From: Gaetbulibacter_A sp043876815 | GTDB lineage: Bacteria > Bacteroidota > Bacteroidia > Flavobacteriales > Flavobacteriaceae | DNA: 64,000 nt | Reading direction: 5' to 3' | NCBI RefSeq assembly: GCF_043876815.1 | Contig: NZ_JBAWKA010000004.1 | Location: 1 to 64,000, forward strand | Shown here: positions 1-9,277 of the stretch, in pieces | Position numbering within the stretch: the first letter of the stretch is position 1 | How the letters are laid out: each line of letters opens with the position of its first letter | Program-made: the position numbers and the translations under genes | The notes under the pieces: generated by a model | Databases searched by the model: none | The model's input: only the letters and a program-made list of their open reading frames with translations | Told to the model about the DNA's origin: nothing

Positions 1-38
1 GATGGTACTACATTTGTGGGAGAGTAGGTCGTTGCCTT
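1..38 (+). rRNA. rrf: 5S ribosomal RNA, 3' end only
   Basis: The first bases carry the GGGAGAGTAGGTCG segment typical of the 3' part of Bacteroidota 5S rRNA, ending near GTTGCC. The gene enters from outside the window, so only the last part is present. A strong intrinsic terminator follows a few bases later, as expected at the end of an rRNA operon. The exact 3' end could differ by a few bases. Confidence 0.8.
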
Positions 39-43
39 TCTTG

Positions 44-79
44 AATCCCGATTCTTTACAGAATCGGGATTTTTTTTTT
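44..79 (+). terminator. Intrinsic terminator of the rRNA operon
   Basis: A perfect 11-bp stem (AATCCCGATTC with GAATCGGGATT, 44-54 and 61-71) with a 6-nt loop is followed by an uninterrupted T run to 79. It lies just after the 5S rRNA end and ends transcription of the rRNA operon before the convergent gene at 104-1369. Confidence 0.9.
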
Positions 80-103
80 GCTTTATTTTGAAATCTGTAG
101 AAA

Positions 104-1369
104 TTATTTTTTGATGACGGAAGAGGTAACCTCCAGTTTTCCATCAATAGGATTCATGATTTTTAATTGCAATAGGTGTGCTATCAAAGGATAGATATGG
201 ATATTTTCAATGGGAGGCAGTTTATAATCTTTTTTTATATCGGGCCCTTCGATGTAAAAAATAGCCCCCATATTCTTGTTTTCAAACGGATCATAACCAT
301 GGACACCTTGTATGCGATTTAACTTTGTTTTACTAGATTGTGAGTTTATTATGGTGTAGGGTGCATCAGCTATCAAAACCAAATCACCAATCCTGGAATT
401 ATCACTATAATTTAAATAATTCGGAACATTAGCTCTTTTATAAGTTTTAAAATTAGTCTGCTGGCTTAAGGTGTTGAAAAGCATATCTGTTTCTTCCTCG
501 TTTTTTGTATAAATCATAGCTACAGGACCTGCTAGGAATTGATCCTTGTCTATACTTACGTAATTATTTATATTAATTAAATGGGACACTTCGGACATTC
601 CATGGTCGGAGGTTACTACTAAATATACTGGCAAATTCAAGTTTTTAAGTTGATCTCTTAAAGCTCCAATTTGCTCATCAACATATAAAACTGCTTGTTT
701 AGTTTCTTCGGAATTTGGTCCGTATTTATGACCCTGAGTGTCTACTAAAGAAAAATATAAAGTAATCATATGAGGGCGTACAAGGTCTGGTAATTGTAAC
801 CATTCTAAAACACGTTTAACACGGTATTCATAAGGTGTTTTTTTATTATATGAATAATAATATTTGGGGTGCATACCGTTAATATCTGCCTCAGATCCTA
901 CCCAAAAATAGGAAGCAGCGCACATGCCTTGTATTTGTGCCAAATTCCAAATAGGAATGCCGCCATACCAATCACCATTTTCTACAGCTTTCCGATTTGA
1001 AATCCCATAGTTTTTATTGGTGCTTTTATCGTAAAAGCTGTTAAACACTATACCGTGATGCTCCGGATATAAACCCGTGGCTAATGTATAATGGTTTGGA
1101 AAAGTTTTAGAGGGAAAAGACGGTATTAACCTTGTGGTGCTACTTCCGTTTTTTGCCAAGGCTAAGATGTTTTTAGCACCGTATTTCTCGGCATAATCAT
1201 ATCTAAACCCATCGATAGAGACCATTATAACATATGGTTTATTTAAAGTAGCTTCACTATTTTCAATGGTATTGGAAACAATTTCTTTATTTAAAGTTTC
1301 ATTATAGGTTGGTGCTTGTGGGTGGACATAAATTGAAAAAAAGAACAGGAGTAAAAGTAATTGTTTCAT
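104..1369 (-). CDS. Nucleotide pyrophosphatase/phosphodiesterase family protein (alkaline phosphatase superfamily)
   Basis: The 421-residue protein has an N-terminal signal peptide (about residues 1-18), so it should be exported. It shows the two-metal core of the NPP family: Asp53 in the SIDGFR segment, the threonine nucleophile Thr89 in SKTFPNH, Asp210 and His214 in VDTQGH, Asp255-His256 in TSDHG, and a later His near residue 360 in GVHGYDP. These ligands and their spacing match the full bacterial NPP set, so an active phosphodiesterase or pyrophosphatase acting on nucleotides or related diesters outside the cytoplasm is expected. The natural substrate cannot be read from sequence. It converges on the rRNA operon end and has no operon partner. 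Confidence 0.85.
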   Translation of the reverse strand: MKQLLLLLFFFSIYVHPQAPTYNETLNKEIVSNTIENSEATLNKPYVIMVSIDGFRYDYAEKYGAKNILALAKNGSSTTRLIPSFPSKTFPNHYTLATGLYPEHHGIVFNSFYDKSTNKNYGISNRKAVENGDWYGGIPIWNLAQIQGMCAASYFWVGSEADINGMHPKYYYSYNKKTPYEYRVKRVLEWLQLPDLVRPHMITLYFSLVDTQGHKYGPNSEETKQAVLYVDEQIGALRDQLKNLNLPVYLVVTSDHGMSEVSHLININNYVSIDKDQFLAGPVAMIYTKNEEETDMLFNTLSQQTNFKTYKRANVPNYLNYSDNSRIGDLVLIADAPYTIINSQSSKTKLNRIQGVHGYDPFENKNMGAIFYIEGPDIKKDYKLPPIENIHIYPLIAHLLQLKIMNPIDGKLEVTSSVIKK

Positions 1370-1630
1370 TTGAGAAGTCTAGGTTCTCAAATTTAGTTAA
1401 AAATAAGTTGTAGAATATCGTTTCATTATTATTAGATTGTAAAATAAGCTATATGGATGCGTAAACTTTTTATATCTAACTGTTTTGAATTATTTAAAAA
1501 TGAGTTTCGTTAACGCTTTATCGACGTTTTAAAATCATGAGGTGTCCTCTTTAAATAGATTCACGCGTAATAGTTTTATTATGTTAGTATTAAATTCATA
1601 TTTTTTGTTTTTAATTGATCGGACTAATAA

Positions 1631-4072
1631 ATGAACACAAATAAAGAACTTGAGCTGGCTTGGGAATTCGTAAATCATACGAATCGATCTGTTTTTTTAA
1701 CAGGAAAAGCAGGTACCGGAAAAACCACATTCTTACATATATTAAAGAAAGATGGTTTGAAACGAATGGTAGTTGTTGCTCCTACGGGTGTTGCAGCTAT
1801 TAATGCAAAAGGTGTTACAATACATTCCTTTTTTCAATTGCCCTTCGGGCCCATTTTACCGGAGACCGATTTGAATAATCCTTCCGGTTTTAACCGACGT
1901 TTTAATAAAACCAAAATTAATATTATTAAATCTTTAGATGTTTTGGTTATTGATGAAATAAGTATGGTACGGGCCGATGTTCTGGATGGTATCGATAGGA
2001 CTTTGAGACGATTCAGAAACAGAGATCAAGTTTTTGGGGGATTACAACTATTGATGATTGGAGATTTACAACAATTACCTCCTGTGATTCGTGAAAATGA
2101 ATGGAATTTATTAAAACAGGTTTATAAAAATGGTTTCTTTTTTAGTAGTCGCGCTTTTCAAGAATGTGCTGCTGTCACTATCGAATTAAAGCATATTTTC
2201 AGACAGGAAAATCCTGAATTTATTGCTATTCTTAATGAAATTAGGAATAATAATTTAAGTGAAACTTCCGCTATAGAATTGAATAAACGTTATCTGCCCG
2301 ATTTTACCCCAAAACCGGATTCAGGATACGTGGCTTTAACCACGCACAACAGAAAAGCGAATACTATTAATCAAAATGAATTAGATAAACTTGAAACGAA
2401 ATGTCAAACTTATACGGCTCAAATAGATGGCAAATTTCCGGAAAATTCTTTTCCTAATGATGAAGCTCTAAAGCTGAAAGTTGGGGCCCAGGTCATGTTT
2501 ATTAAAAATGATACGAGTCTTGATAAAAATTATTATAATGGAAAAATAGGAAAGATTACCTATTTGGATTCCGAAGAAGTTGTGGTCCAATGCCCTGAGG
2601 ACGATTTCGAGATTACAGTAAAACCTGAGATCTGGGAAAATATTAATTATACCGTTGATGCCGAAACCAAAGCCATATCTGAAACTAAGATTGGAGAATT
2701 TTTGCAAATGCCTCTAAGACTGGCCTGGGCAATCACGATTCACAAAAGCCAGGGCTTAACTTTTGAAAATGCCGTTATCGATACCGAAGGTGCCTTTGCA
2801 CATGGGCAAACTTATGTGGCCTTAAGTCGTTGTAAATCTTTAGAGGGCCTTGTGCTTAAAAGTAAGGTTTCGCCCAATCAAATAATTAATGATTTAAATG
2901 TTGCTTCTTTTAACGAAGCGACAAAAAATAAACCTTTGTCCCAGGACATTTTAAAGGAGTCACAAAAACAATTTCAACTCGATTTGATTGGGGACGTGTT
3001 TGATTTTTTCAATTTTATGCATCCCTTAAATCGCATTTTAGATATTTATTATAAGAATACAAATTCTATTGAAGGTGTAGTTGAAAGTCCAATTATTTCA
3101 ATGAAGAATACTATTACTGAATTTCTTAAGATCAGTCATAGCTTTAATTTACAACTCAAAGAGCTTTCTGAAAATGATGAATTACCTGAATTAAACCCAA
3201 AGATACAGGAGCGGTTCAAAAAAGGAATTGCATACTTCAATTCAAAAATGGAAGATCAGTTGATGAATCCTTTTAAAACCTTCGGATTCACCACAGACAA
3301 TAAGGTCATTGATAAAGATCTAACCAATAACAGTATTAAAATTGAAGACTTATTAGAGGCCAAAACATTTCTTTTAAAAAATCTCACTGAAGGGTTTTCA
3401 ACAACAAAAGTACTGGAATTACGGGCAAAATCAGTTTTTGTTACTGATAAAGTACCTAAAAAAACTAAAAAACCCGTTATCACTGGAACCTCAAATGTTG
3501 GATTATTCGAGGAGCTTCGGGCTTTGAGAAATAAGATTGCTCAGGAAAATGACCTTATACACTATCATGTTTTCACTCAAAAATCATTATATGCTATGTG
3601 TGAAATTCTACCCCTTAGGGAAAAAGCCCTATTAGAAATTAACGGTATGGGTAAATCCCGTGTAAAAAAATACGGTAAGGCTATTTTAGAGGTGATTAAA
3701 ACGTATTGTGAAGAAAATGATATGGAAAAAACTGCGAAAGAAACCGATTTAGAAGTTGAAATACCTGTTAAAGAAAAAAAGATCGATACGAAAGAAATAT
3801 CCTTAAAATTATTTAAATCAGGAAAATCTTTAGAGGAAATCGCCCGGGACCGCGGACTTAATTCTAATACTATTTTCAGTCATTTAGCACATTATATTTC
3901 TTCTGGTGAACTGGAAATAACGAATTTGATATCGCAAGAACACTATAATGACCTTGTTGAATTAATTCCTAAACATACCTTCGAAAACCTATCCGACTTA
4001 AAACATCAACTGAATGAAAAGTACTCCTATGGTGAGTTACGCTTAGTATTAAACCAATTGAATAATACTTAA
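1631..4072 (+). CDS. PIF1-type DNA helicase with HRDC and C-terminal helix-turn-helix domain
   Basis: The 813-residue protein starts with a superfamily 1B helicase core: Walker A GKAGTGKTT at 25-33, the PTGVAA segment at 51-56, Walker B DEIS at 108-111 and a late helicase motif (THKSQG, near residue 370). This matches PIF1/RecD2-like helicases that unwind DNA 5' to 3'. After a linker of about 200 residues come an HRDC-like domain (about 635-700, with the INGMGKSRVKKYG signature) and a helix-turn-helix region (about 735-780) ending in an ISSGEL winged-helix-like segment. These C-terminal parts probably bind DNA. The gene stands alone; its TAA stop overlaps the TAA stop of the convergent gene at 4069-4072. 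No N-terminal signal; cytoplasmic. Its precise role in replication or repair is unknown. Confidence 0.88.
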   Translation: MNTNKELELAWEFVNHTNRSVFLTGKAGTGKTTFLHILKKDGLKRMVVVAPTGVAAINAKGVTIHSFFQLPFGPILPETDLNNPSGFNRRFNKTKINIIKSLDVLVIDEISMVRADVLDGIDRTLRRFRNRDQVFGGLQLLMIGDLQQLPPVIRENEWNLLKQVYKNGFFFSSRAFQECAAVTIELKHIFRQENPEFIAILNEIRNNNLSETSAIELNKRYLPDFTPKPDSGYVALTTHNRKANTINQNELDKLETKCQTYTAQIDGKFPENSFPNDEALKLKVGAQVMFIKNDTSLDKNYYNGKIGKITYLDSEEVVVQCPEDDFEITVKPEIWENINYTVDAETKAISETKIGEFLQMPLRLAWAITIHKSQGLTFENAVIDTEGAFAHGQTYVALSRCKSLEGLVLKSKVSPNQIINDLNVASFNEATKNKPLSQDILKESQKQFQLDLIGDVFDFFNFMHPLNRILDIYYKNTNSIEGVVESPIISMKNTITEFLKISHSFNLQLKELSENDELPELNPKIQERFKKGIAYFNSKMEDQLMNPFKTFGFTTDNKVIDKDLTNNSIKIEDLLEAKTFLLKNLTEGFSTTKVLELRAKSVFVTDKVPKKTKKPVITGTSNVGLFEELRALRNKIAQENDLIHYHVFTQKSLYAMCEILPLREKALLEINGMGKSRVKKYGKAILEVIKTYCEENDMEKTAKETDLEVEIPVKEKKIDTKEISLKLFKSGKSLEEIARDRGLNSNTIFSHLAHYISSGELEITNLISQEHYNDLVELIPKHTFENLSDLKHQLNEKYSYGELRLVLNQLNNT

Positions 4073-4314
4073 TTACTTTTTTTATTGCCATCAAAAAGAC
4101 TATCCATAATCGTTTTAATACCCCTAAAACCTAAAAAAATGGCTGTACCACTTACCAAACAACCAATAATTAAAAGTGGCATATATAAAGGCTTTTCCGG
4201 ATTAGCAAAGGCGGCCGACAATAGGATAGGACCCATAAACAAGGAAAATAGGGCTAAAATAAGAATCTTGATTCCTTTTACTAAAAGTTTTTTGTCTGTT
4301 TTATTTTTTGTCAT
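4069..4314 (-). CDS. Small two-helix membrane protein, DUF6095-like
   Basis: The 81-residue protein has two hydrophobic helices (about 14-36 and 45-65) separated by a short loop containing NPEKPLYMP, a lysine-rich N-terminus and a polar C-terminus. It resembles the small DUF6095 proteins that accompany murQ in flavobacteria; that assignment is from memory and tentative. Its ATG overlaps the murQ stop as ATGA (4311-4314), which strongly suggests translational coupling to murQ. The function is unknown; the pairing hints at a cell-wall or membrane role. Confidence 0.7.
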   Translation of the reverse strand: MTKNKTDKKLLVKGIKILILALFSLFMGPILLSAAFANPEKPLYMPLLIIGCLVSGTAIFLGFRGIKTIMDSLFDGNKKSN

Positions 4315-5123
4315 GGTTTGTAATTTTGAATTGCGTTTCGAACGCTTTTATATGTCTCTAATAAATTTTTTGCTTCCTCTTCGGAAATATTTAATTCCCG
4401 CATTAACATCGTAGTTCCGCGATTAACCAACTTATGATTGCTTAATTGCATATCGACCATTTTATTATCTTTTATACGGCCTAATTGTATCATGGTGGCC
4501 GTAGTAATCATATTTAAAACCAATTTCTGTGCTGTACCGGCCTTCATTCGTGAACTTCCGGTAACGAATTCAGGACCTACAAGGACTTCAATCGGGTATT
4601 TCGAAACCTTTGATAAAGGGCTATTTATATTGCAGGCAATACATCCTGTTTGAATATTATGTTTATTACATGCCTCAATACCACTAATGACATACGGTGT
4701 GGTTCCCGAAGCTGCTATACCAACAACAATATCCTTTTGGCTGATATTGTAGGCCTTTAAATCCTGCCAGGCTTGGGTGATTGAATCTTCAGCAAATTCA
4801 ACCGCTTTTCTAATGGCAGTATCGCCGCCCGCAATAAGGCCAATAACCAAATCGTGTGAAACTCCAAAGGTTGGCGGACATTCAGAAGCATCTAAAATAC
4901 CTAAACGTCCACTGGTGCCAGCCCCAATATAAAACAAGCGCCCTCCATTTTTTAGTTGATTTACCACCTGTTTCACTAATTTTTCAATTTGGGGCAAAGC
5001 TTTTTCAACGGCTAATGGGACTGTTTTATCCTCATTGTTAATGTTCTTAAGCAGTTCATCGATAGTCATGTGCTCCAGATCATTGTAATGTGAGTCTTTT
5101 TCTGTGGTTTTTATAAACCCCAT
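4311..5123 (-). CDS. murQ: N-acetylmuramic acid 6-phosphate etherase
   Basis: MurQ splits the lactyl ether of MurNAc 6-phosphate to give GlcNAc 6-phosphate and D-lactate in peptidoglycan recycling. The 270-residue protein is a SIS-domain enzyme: GAGTSGRLG at 67-75 binds the sugar phosphate, DASECPPTF at 78-86 holds the catalytic glutamate (Glu81), and GIAASGTTPYV follows. The length is slightly below the roughly 300 residues of E. coli MurQ, the C-terminal helical part being shorter. It is the first gene of a two-gene unit with the small membrane protein downstream. No anhMurNAc kinase or transporter gene lies next to it. Confidence 0.93.
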   Translation of the reverse strand: MGFIKTTEKDSHYNDLEHMTIDELLKNINNEDKTVPLAVEKALPQIEKLVKQVVNQLKNGGRLFYIGAGTSGRLGILDASECPPTFGVSHDLVIGLIAGGDTAIRKAVEFAEDSITQAWQDLKAYNISQKDIVVGIAASGTTPYVISGIEACNKHNIQTGCIACNINSPLSKVSKYPIEVLVGPEFVTGSSRMKAGTAQKLVLNMITTATMIQLGRIKDNKMVDMQLSNHKLVNRGTTMLMRELNISEEEAKNLLETYKSVRNAIQNYKP

Positions 5124-5224
5124 ATCTTATTTCATTTATTTTACAAAGGTCTTAAAATAATTTAAGAAAATTACGATACAATTCTTATAACAATTCTGAA
5201 CTTATACAAACAGTTTAAATAATC

Positions 5225-5938
5225 ATGAAAAATTTACGATACTTAATATTTCTTCTTTTTTCATTAAATGTATTTTCTCAAAACAGCCCCCAGTTTTTTG
5301 AACAAGCCGATAAGTTCTTTTCGTCCTACATTAACAATGGGTTAGTAGACTATAAGACAATTAAAAATAACGCAAAGGATCTTGAGGGATTGATAAGTTT
5401 GTCGGATGCTGTGTCAGTTGATGATTTAGATATCCTTACACAAAAAGCATTCTGGATAAATGTATATAATGTAATTGTAATTAAAAGCGTGATTGAAAAC
5501 TATCCGGTTGAATCCCCATTGAGTATTTCGGGATTTTTTGATAAAAAGAAGCATACTGTGGGAATGGAGAAGCTCACCTTGAATGACATAGAAAACGATA
5601 AGATAAGGTCTCGATTTAATGATTCGAGAGTTCATTTTGTATTGGTATGCGCTGGTTTAGGCTGCCCTCCAATTATTAATAAGGCTTACCTTCCGGAGAT
5701 TTTAGATACGCAATTAGAGAGGCAAACAAGATTGGCACTAAATGATTCAAAATTTATCAGGCTAAACGAAAGAAAAAGTAAAGTAGCAATTTCTGAAATA
5801 TTTAAATGGTACTTAAATGATTTTGCAACAAGTCAATCTGAACTTATCAATTACATCAATAGCTATCGAGATGAAAAAATACCAACAGATTATAAATTAG
5901 AATACTATCCTTATGATTGGAAGTTAAATAAAATTTAA
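5225..5938 (+). CDS. DUF547 domain-containing secreted protein
   Basis: The 237-residue protein has a signal peptide (about 1-18, cut after VFSQ). The rest is a DUF547 domain: QKAFWINVYNVIVIKSVIE, the VHFVLVCAGLGCPPI segment with its conserved Cys and Gly residues, and the late AISEIFKWYLNDF stretch are typical. The domain's activity is not established, although the invariant Cys, Asn and His suggest a papain-like or transglutaminase-like fold (inference). It is first in a co-directional set of exported or outer-membrane proteins running to 9277, with 31 bp to the next gene, so an envelope function is likely. Confidence 0.82.
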   Translation: MKNLRYLIFLLFSLNVFSQNSPQFFEQADKFFSSYINNGLVDYKTIKNNAKDLEGLISLSDAVSVDDLDILTQKAFWINVYNVIVIKSVIENYPVESPLSISGFFDKKKHTVGMEKLTLNDIENDKIRSRFNDSRVHFVLVCAGLGCPPIINKAYLPEILDTQLERQTRLALNDSKFIRLNERKSKVAISEIFKWYLNDFATSQSELINYINSYRDEKIPTDYKLEYYPYDWKLNKI

Positions 5939-5940
5939 AT

Positions 5941-5967
5941 CCTCAAACACCTCAAATCCCTCAAAAA
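5941..5967 (+). repeat. Three tandem copies of a 9-bp unit between two genes
   Basis: CCTCAAACA, CCTCAAATC and CCTCAAAAA follow each other without a gap, keeping the first seven bases identical. They fill nearly the whole 31-bp spacer between the DUF547 gene and the next start codon at 5970. The role is unknown. Confidence 0.8.
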
Positions 5968-5969
5968 TC

Positions 5970-6890
5970 ATGAACTTAATTAAAAAACCTACTGTATTCG
6001 TTTTCTTTATTTTTTGCTTTCAAATAGGAATTGCGCAAGAAGAAACTTCCCAAGTTTCCGTCATTCAAACCCTTACACCCTCTAAATTAATTGGTAAGGG
6101 ACAATTTGATATTAAATGGTTCAATAACTTATATACACAAAATAAATCTGCAGATTCCGATGGAAATGTAACTAAGAACCTGCCAAGAGAAACTTATTTT
6201 ACATCTCTTTTAGAGGCCTACACAGGAGTTTCTGAGAATAAGCGAATTAATTTAGGAGTTATATTGGAGTTTAGAAGTAATGTTGTTGGCGATAGAAATG
6301 CCCTGGATGTTTTTAAGTTTGATGGTGATGCTAATACTGCAAGAAGTGGATTGACTTCATTTGCACCTTCTATTAAATTCGTTCCTTTTGAAACTATAAA
6401 TAATTTTTCTGTTCAAAGTTCCCTTGTCATTCCATTGATTGATAATGAATTTGAAAACAATGTATTTTTTGATCAAAAAGGATTTACCTGGCAAAACAGA
6501 TTTTTTTATGATTATAATTTTAAAGGAAATCAGTTTCAATTATTTTCAGAATTGAATTCTGAATTTAATTTCGGGAAAAGTTTGGTTTTTGGAGATAATG
6601 GGAATAGTATTCAAGGAAGCTTTGCAAATAATAGTTTAAGGTTGACTCCTGGAGTATTTTTTAGTTATTTTCCGAGTTCGAAATACACACTATTAGTATT
6701 AGCACAGCACTCACAACTCATTGATTTAGGTAATGATTTTGAACAAAATTTTACAGCAGTAGGTGCTGGTGCTAAATATGAATTAACAAATACGCTTAAT
6801 ATCGAAGCATTATATACTAATTTTATTAGAGGTAATGATTCCGGTCTTGGACAAACATTTAATTTGGGTGCTCGGTTAGTACTGAACTAG
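5970..6890 (+). CDS. Outer-membrane beta-barrel protein, transporter-like
   Basis: The 306-residue protein has a signal peptide (about 1-22, ending GIAQ) followed by sequence dominated by alternating hydrophobic/polar beta strands with aromatic residues at strand ends. The last strand is short and ends in LVLN. These features fit an outer-membrane barrel of about 10-12 strands. No catalytic motif is visible, and I do not recognise the substrate. It sits between DUF547 and a BamA-like barrel gene (12 bp to the next start) in what looks like one transcription unit. Confidence 0.7.
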   Translation: MNLIKKPTVFVFFIFCFQIGIAQEETSQVSVIQTLTPSKLIGKGQFDIKWFNNLYTQNKSADSDGNVTKNLPRETYFTSLLEAYTGVSENKRINLGVILEFRSNVVGDRNALDVFKFDGDANTARSGLTSFAPSIKFVPFETINNFSVQSSLVIPLIDNEFENNVFFDQKGFTWQNRFFYDYNFKGNQFQLFSELNSEFNFGKSLVFGDNGNSIQGSFANNSLRLTPGVFFSYFPSSKYTLLVLAQHSQLIDLGNDFEQNFTAVGAGAKYELTNTLNIEALYTNFIRGNDSGLGQTFNLGARLVLN

Positions 6891-6902
6891 CACTTTTATT
6901 TC

Positions 6903-8165
6903 ATGAGAAAATTAATTTTATTTTTATTTGTTTCGAATTTCTCCTTTTTATTAAATGCGCAGGACCAGTATATTGATAATCTTCATATCCGAGGACTAAA
7001 AAAAACAAACAAAGGTTTTATTGAGACGCTGATCACATCTCATTCCAACGGTGTCCTAGATACATTACAATTAAATAAAGACGTTATAAGGCTAAAGCGT
7101 TTACCAGCCATTTCCCATGCTGATTACCAGGTTTTTTATTCTCAAGAGAACAAGCATAATGTATTTATAAATATAGAAGAAAACTTTACATTAATTCCCA
7201 ACGCTAATGTATGGACGGCAATTAATAGGAATTTTGCATATCGGTTAGGACTTTACGATTATAATTTTTTAGGACGTGGTATAGCATTTGGTGGGTTTTA
7301 TCAAAATAACGGGTATGATACTTATAGCCTTAATTTTAGAGCGCCGTATTTATTTAGTAAACGTTGGGGAATAGGATTCAACCATCAAAATTGGCGTAGT
7401 GAGGAGCCACTTTACTTTGATAATGGAATTGCCAATTATTTTTATAACAACAGGTCTTTTGAAACTATAGGTTTGTTTGAATTAAATTTTAATCACAAAT
7501 TTCAGTTTGGGGTGAATATATTCACAGAAAAATTTAAATATTTATCAGGTTCTATATCTGATAATATTCCACTTAATTTTGAGGTTGATAAAGTACTTTT
7601 CAAGTTTGTTTACGATTTGGATTTCTTGGATTATAATTATCAATATGTAAATGGTTTTAGAAGTTTGTTATACGTTCAAGATGTTTTACCAAATAGCTCT
7701 AATCCAAATAATTTTTTGATCGCCTGGAATGATTTATTCTATTATTTAAGAGTAGGAGAGAAAGGAAATTGGGCCAATAGGATTAGGTTAGGTTTTTCCT
7801 CTAATGATAATACTCCATTTTCCCCATTCGTTTTAGATAATAATATAAATATTAGAGGTGTTGGAAACTTAATTGATAGAGGTACTGGAGTCATAGTTGT
7901 TAATACAGAGTATCGATATACCTTTTTACAAAAAGGCTGGTTCGCTATTCAAGGTAATGTTTTTGTTGATGGAGGAACTTGGCGAAATCCTGGAGGAGGT
8001 TTCGATGATTTTGTGAAATCTGAAAATATTCGTGTATACTCGGGGTTGGGTCTACGTTTTATAAATACAAAAATTTTTAATGCCATTCTAAGAATTGATT
8101 ATGGGTATGGAATTTCTGAAAATGCTTCCAGAGGAATTGTATTTGGAATTGGTCAATATTTTTAA
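6903..8165 (+). CDS. BamA/TamA-like outer-membrane protein with one POTRA-like domain
   Basis: The 420-residue protein has a signal peptide (about 1-19, ending LLNAQ). Residues about 22-95 form a single POTRA-like module (YIDNLHIRG, a central helix, then VFINIEENFTLIP). The remainder looks like a 16-strand Omp85-type barrel, with RGVGNL and the closing GIGQYF, whose terminal Phe is typical of BamA-assembled proteins. With one POTRA it is far shorter than true BamA, so it is an Omp85 family relative (surface antigen D15 type), not the essential assembly factor. The next gene starts 2 bp after its stop. A role in exporting or assembling a partner from this cluster is inference. Confidence 0.75.
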   Translation: MRKLILFLFVSNFSFLLNAQDQYIDNLHIRGLKKTNKGFIETLITSHSNGVLDTLQLNKDVIRLKRLPAISHADYQVFYSQENKHNVFINIEENFTLIPNANVWTAINRNFAYRLGLYDYNFLGRGIAFGGFYQNNGYDTYSLNFRAPYLFSKRWGIGFNHQNWRSEEPLYFDNGIANYFYNNRSFETIGLFELNFNHKFQFGVNIFTEKFKYLSGSISDNIPLNFEVDKVLFKFVYDLDFLDYNYQYVNGFRSLLYVQDVLPNSSNPNNFLIAWNDLFYYLRVGEKGNWANRIRLGFSSNDNTPFSPFVLDNNINIRGVGNLIDRGTGVIVVNTEYRYTFLQKGWFAIQGNVFVDGGTWRNPGGGFDDFVKSENIRVYSGLGLRFINTKIFNAILRIDYGYGISENASRGIVFGIGQYF

Positions 8166-8167
8166 TT

Positions 8168-9277
8168 ATGTATAAAATTTTTCGAATCATTTTAACTCAT
8201 GGTTGTTTCATTATTATATTTTTTTCCTCATTCTTATTTTCTCAGAATAATTCGAATAATTTTGAGAAGGCTGAACGTATTATTAAAAAAATACTGAATA
8301 AACAAAAAGTTCCGGGTTTAGCTATAACAGTATCTAAAAATCAAAACATTGTTTGGTCCCAAGGATTTGGATATTCAGATTTAGAAAATAAAGTTCCTGT
8401 CGATCCTAAGAAAACACTGTTTCGAGTTGGAAGTATTTCAAAGCCAATAACAGCAGTCGCCTTAATGAAAACTATTGAGGAAGGTTTAATTTCTTTAGAC
8501 AGTTCTATCTATTGTTATGTCCCATATTTTCCAATAAAAAAACATGATATTAGTATAGAGCAATTAGGGGCCCATTTATCCGGTATTCGAAATTATAAAG
8601 GGAATGAGTTTTTAAGTAATGAGTCTTTATCCATAAAAGAAGGTGTTTCAATATTTAAGAACGACTCTTTAATTTTTAAACCTGGAAGTGATTTTGCTTA
8701 TACCAGTTACAATTGGAACTTGATCTCTTTGGCAATACAAGAACAAGCTAAAATGTCTTTTGAAGACTATGTTAAAACTCGGGTAATTCTTCCTTTTAAA
8801 ATGAAAAGCACTTTTGCTGATGAAAATGAGGTATTACCATATAAAGCTATTTTTTATGGTAAGGCAGGAAGGAAAAACTTTAAACCTCAACCTGAAGTTA
8901 ATAATTATTCCAAGTTAGGTTCAGGAGGGTATTTATCTACTTCTGAAGATATTAATAGATTGGGGAGAGTTATGTTGAATGATACGTTGGTAAATCCGGA
9001 GCAATTAAAATCATTTATTACAGCACAAAAAACAGATGATGGTATTTCGACTTATTATGGGATAGGCTTTGAGGTAAGTTACGATCATAAAGGAAGACCT
9101 TATTACGGACATGTGGGAAATGGACTGGGAGGCTATGGTATTTTTTATGTTTACCCAAAACAAAATATCGTTCTTTCAATTTTAGTCAATTGCTCTAACC
9201 CTAATATTGATAGGCTGTTCAATAAATTAATAGACGCCGTATTCGAGTCTTTACAATCTATTCCACCGTATACATGA
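8168..9277 (+). CDS. Serine hydrolase, class C beta-lactamase/DD-peptidase fold
   Basis: The 369-residue protein has a signal peptide or anchor (about 8-25). It carries the active-site motifs of the beta-lactamase superfamily: SxxK as S89-I-S-K92 (nucleophile and general base), Tyr178 in FAYTS replacing the usual YSN, the AHLSGI segment near 135, and a C-terminal HVGNG near 316 in place of KTG. This is the pattern of the broad Beta-lactamase family (EstB, DD-peptidase-like), most members of which are esterases or peptidases acting on the cell wall, not resistance enzymes. It closes the envelope cluster starting at 5225, and its last 20 bp overlap the 3' end of the convergent DUF4249 gene. Confidence 0.85.
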   Translation: MYKIFRIILTHGCFIIIFFSSFLFSQNNSNNFEKAERIIKKILNKQKVPGLAITVSKNQNIVWSQGFGYSDLENKVPVDPKKTLFRVGSISKPITAVALMKTIEEGLISLDSSIYCYVPYFPIKKHDISIEQLGAHLSGIRNYKGNEFLSNESLSIKEGVSIFKNDSLIFKPGSDFAYTSYNWNLISLAIQEQAKMSFEDYVKTRVILPFKMKSTFADENEVLPYKAIFYGKAGRKNFKPQPEVNNYSKLGSGGYLSTSEDINRLGRVMLNDTLVNPEQLKSFITAQKTDDGISTYYGIGFEVSYDHKGRPYYGHVGNGLGGYGIFYVYPKQNIVLSILVNCSNPNIDRLFNKLIDAVFESLQSIPPYT

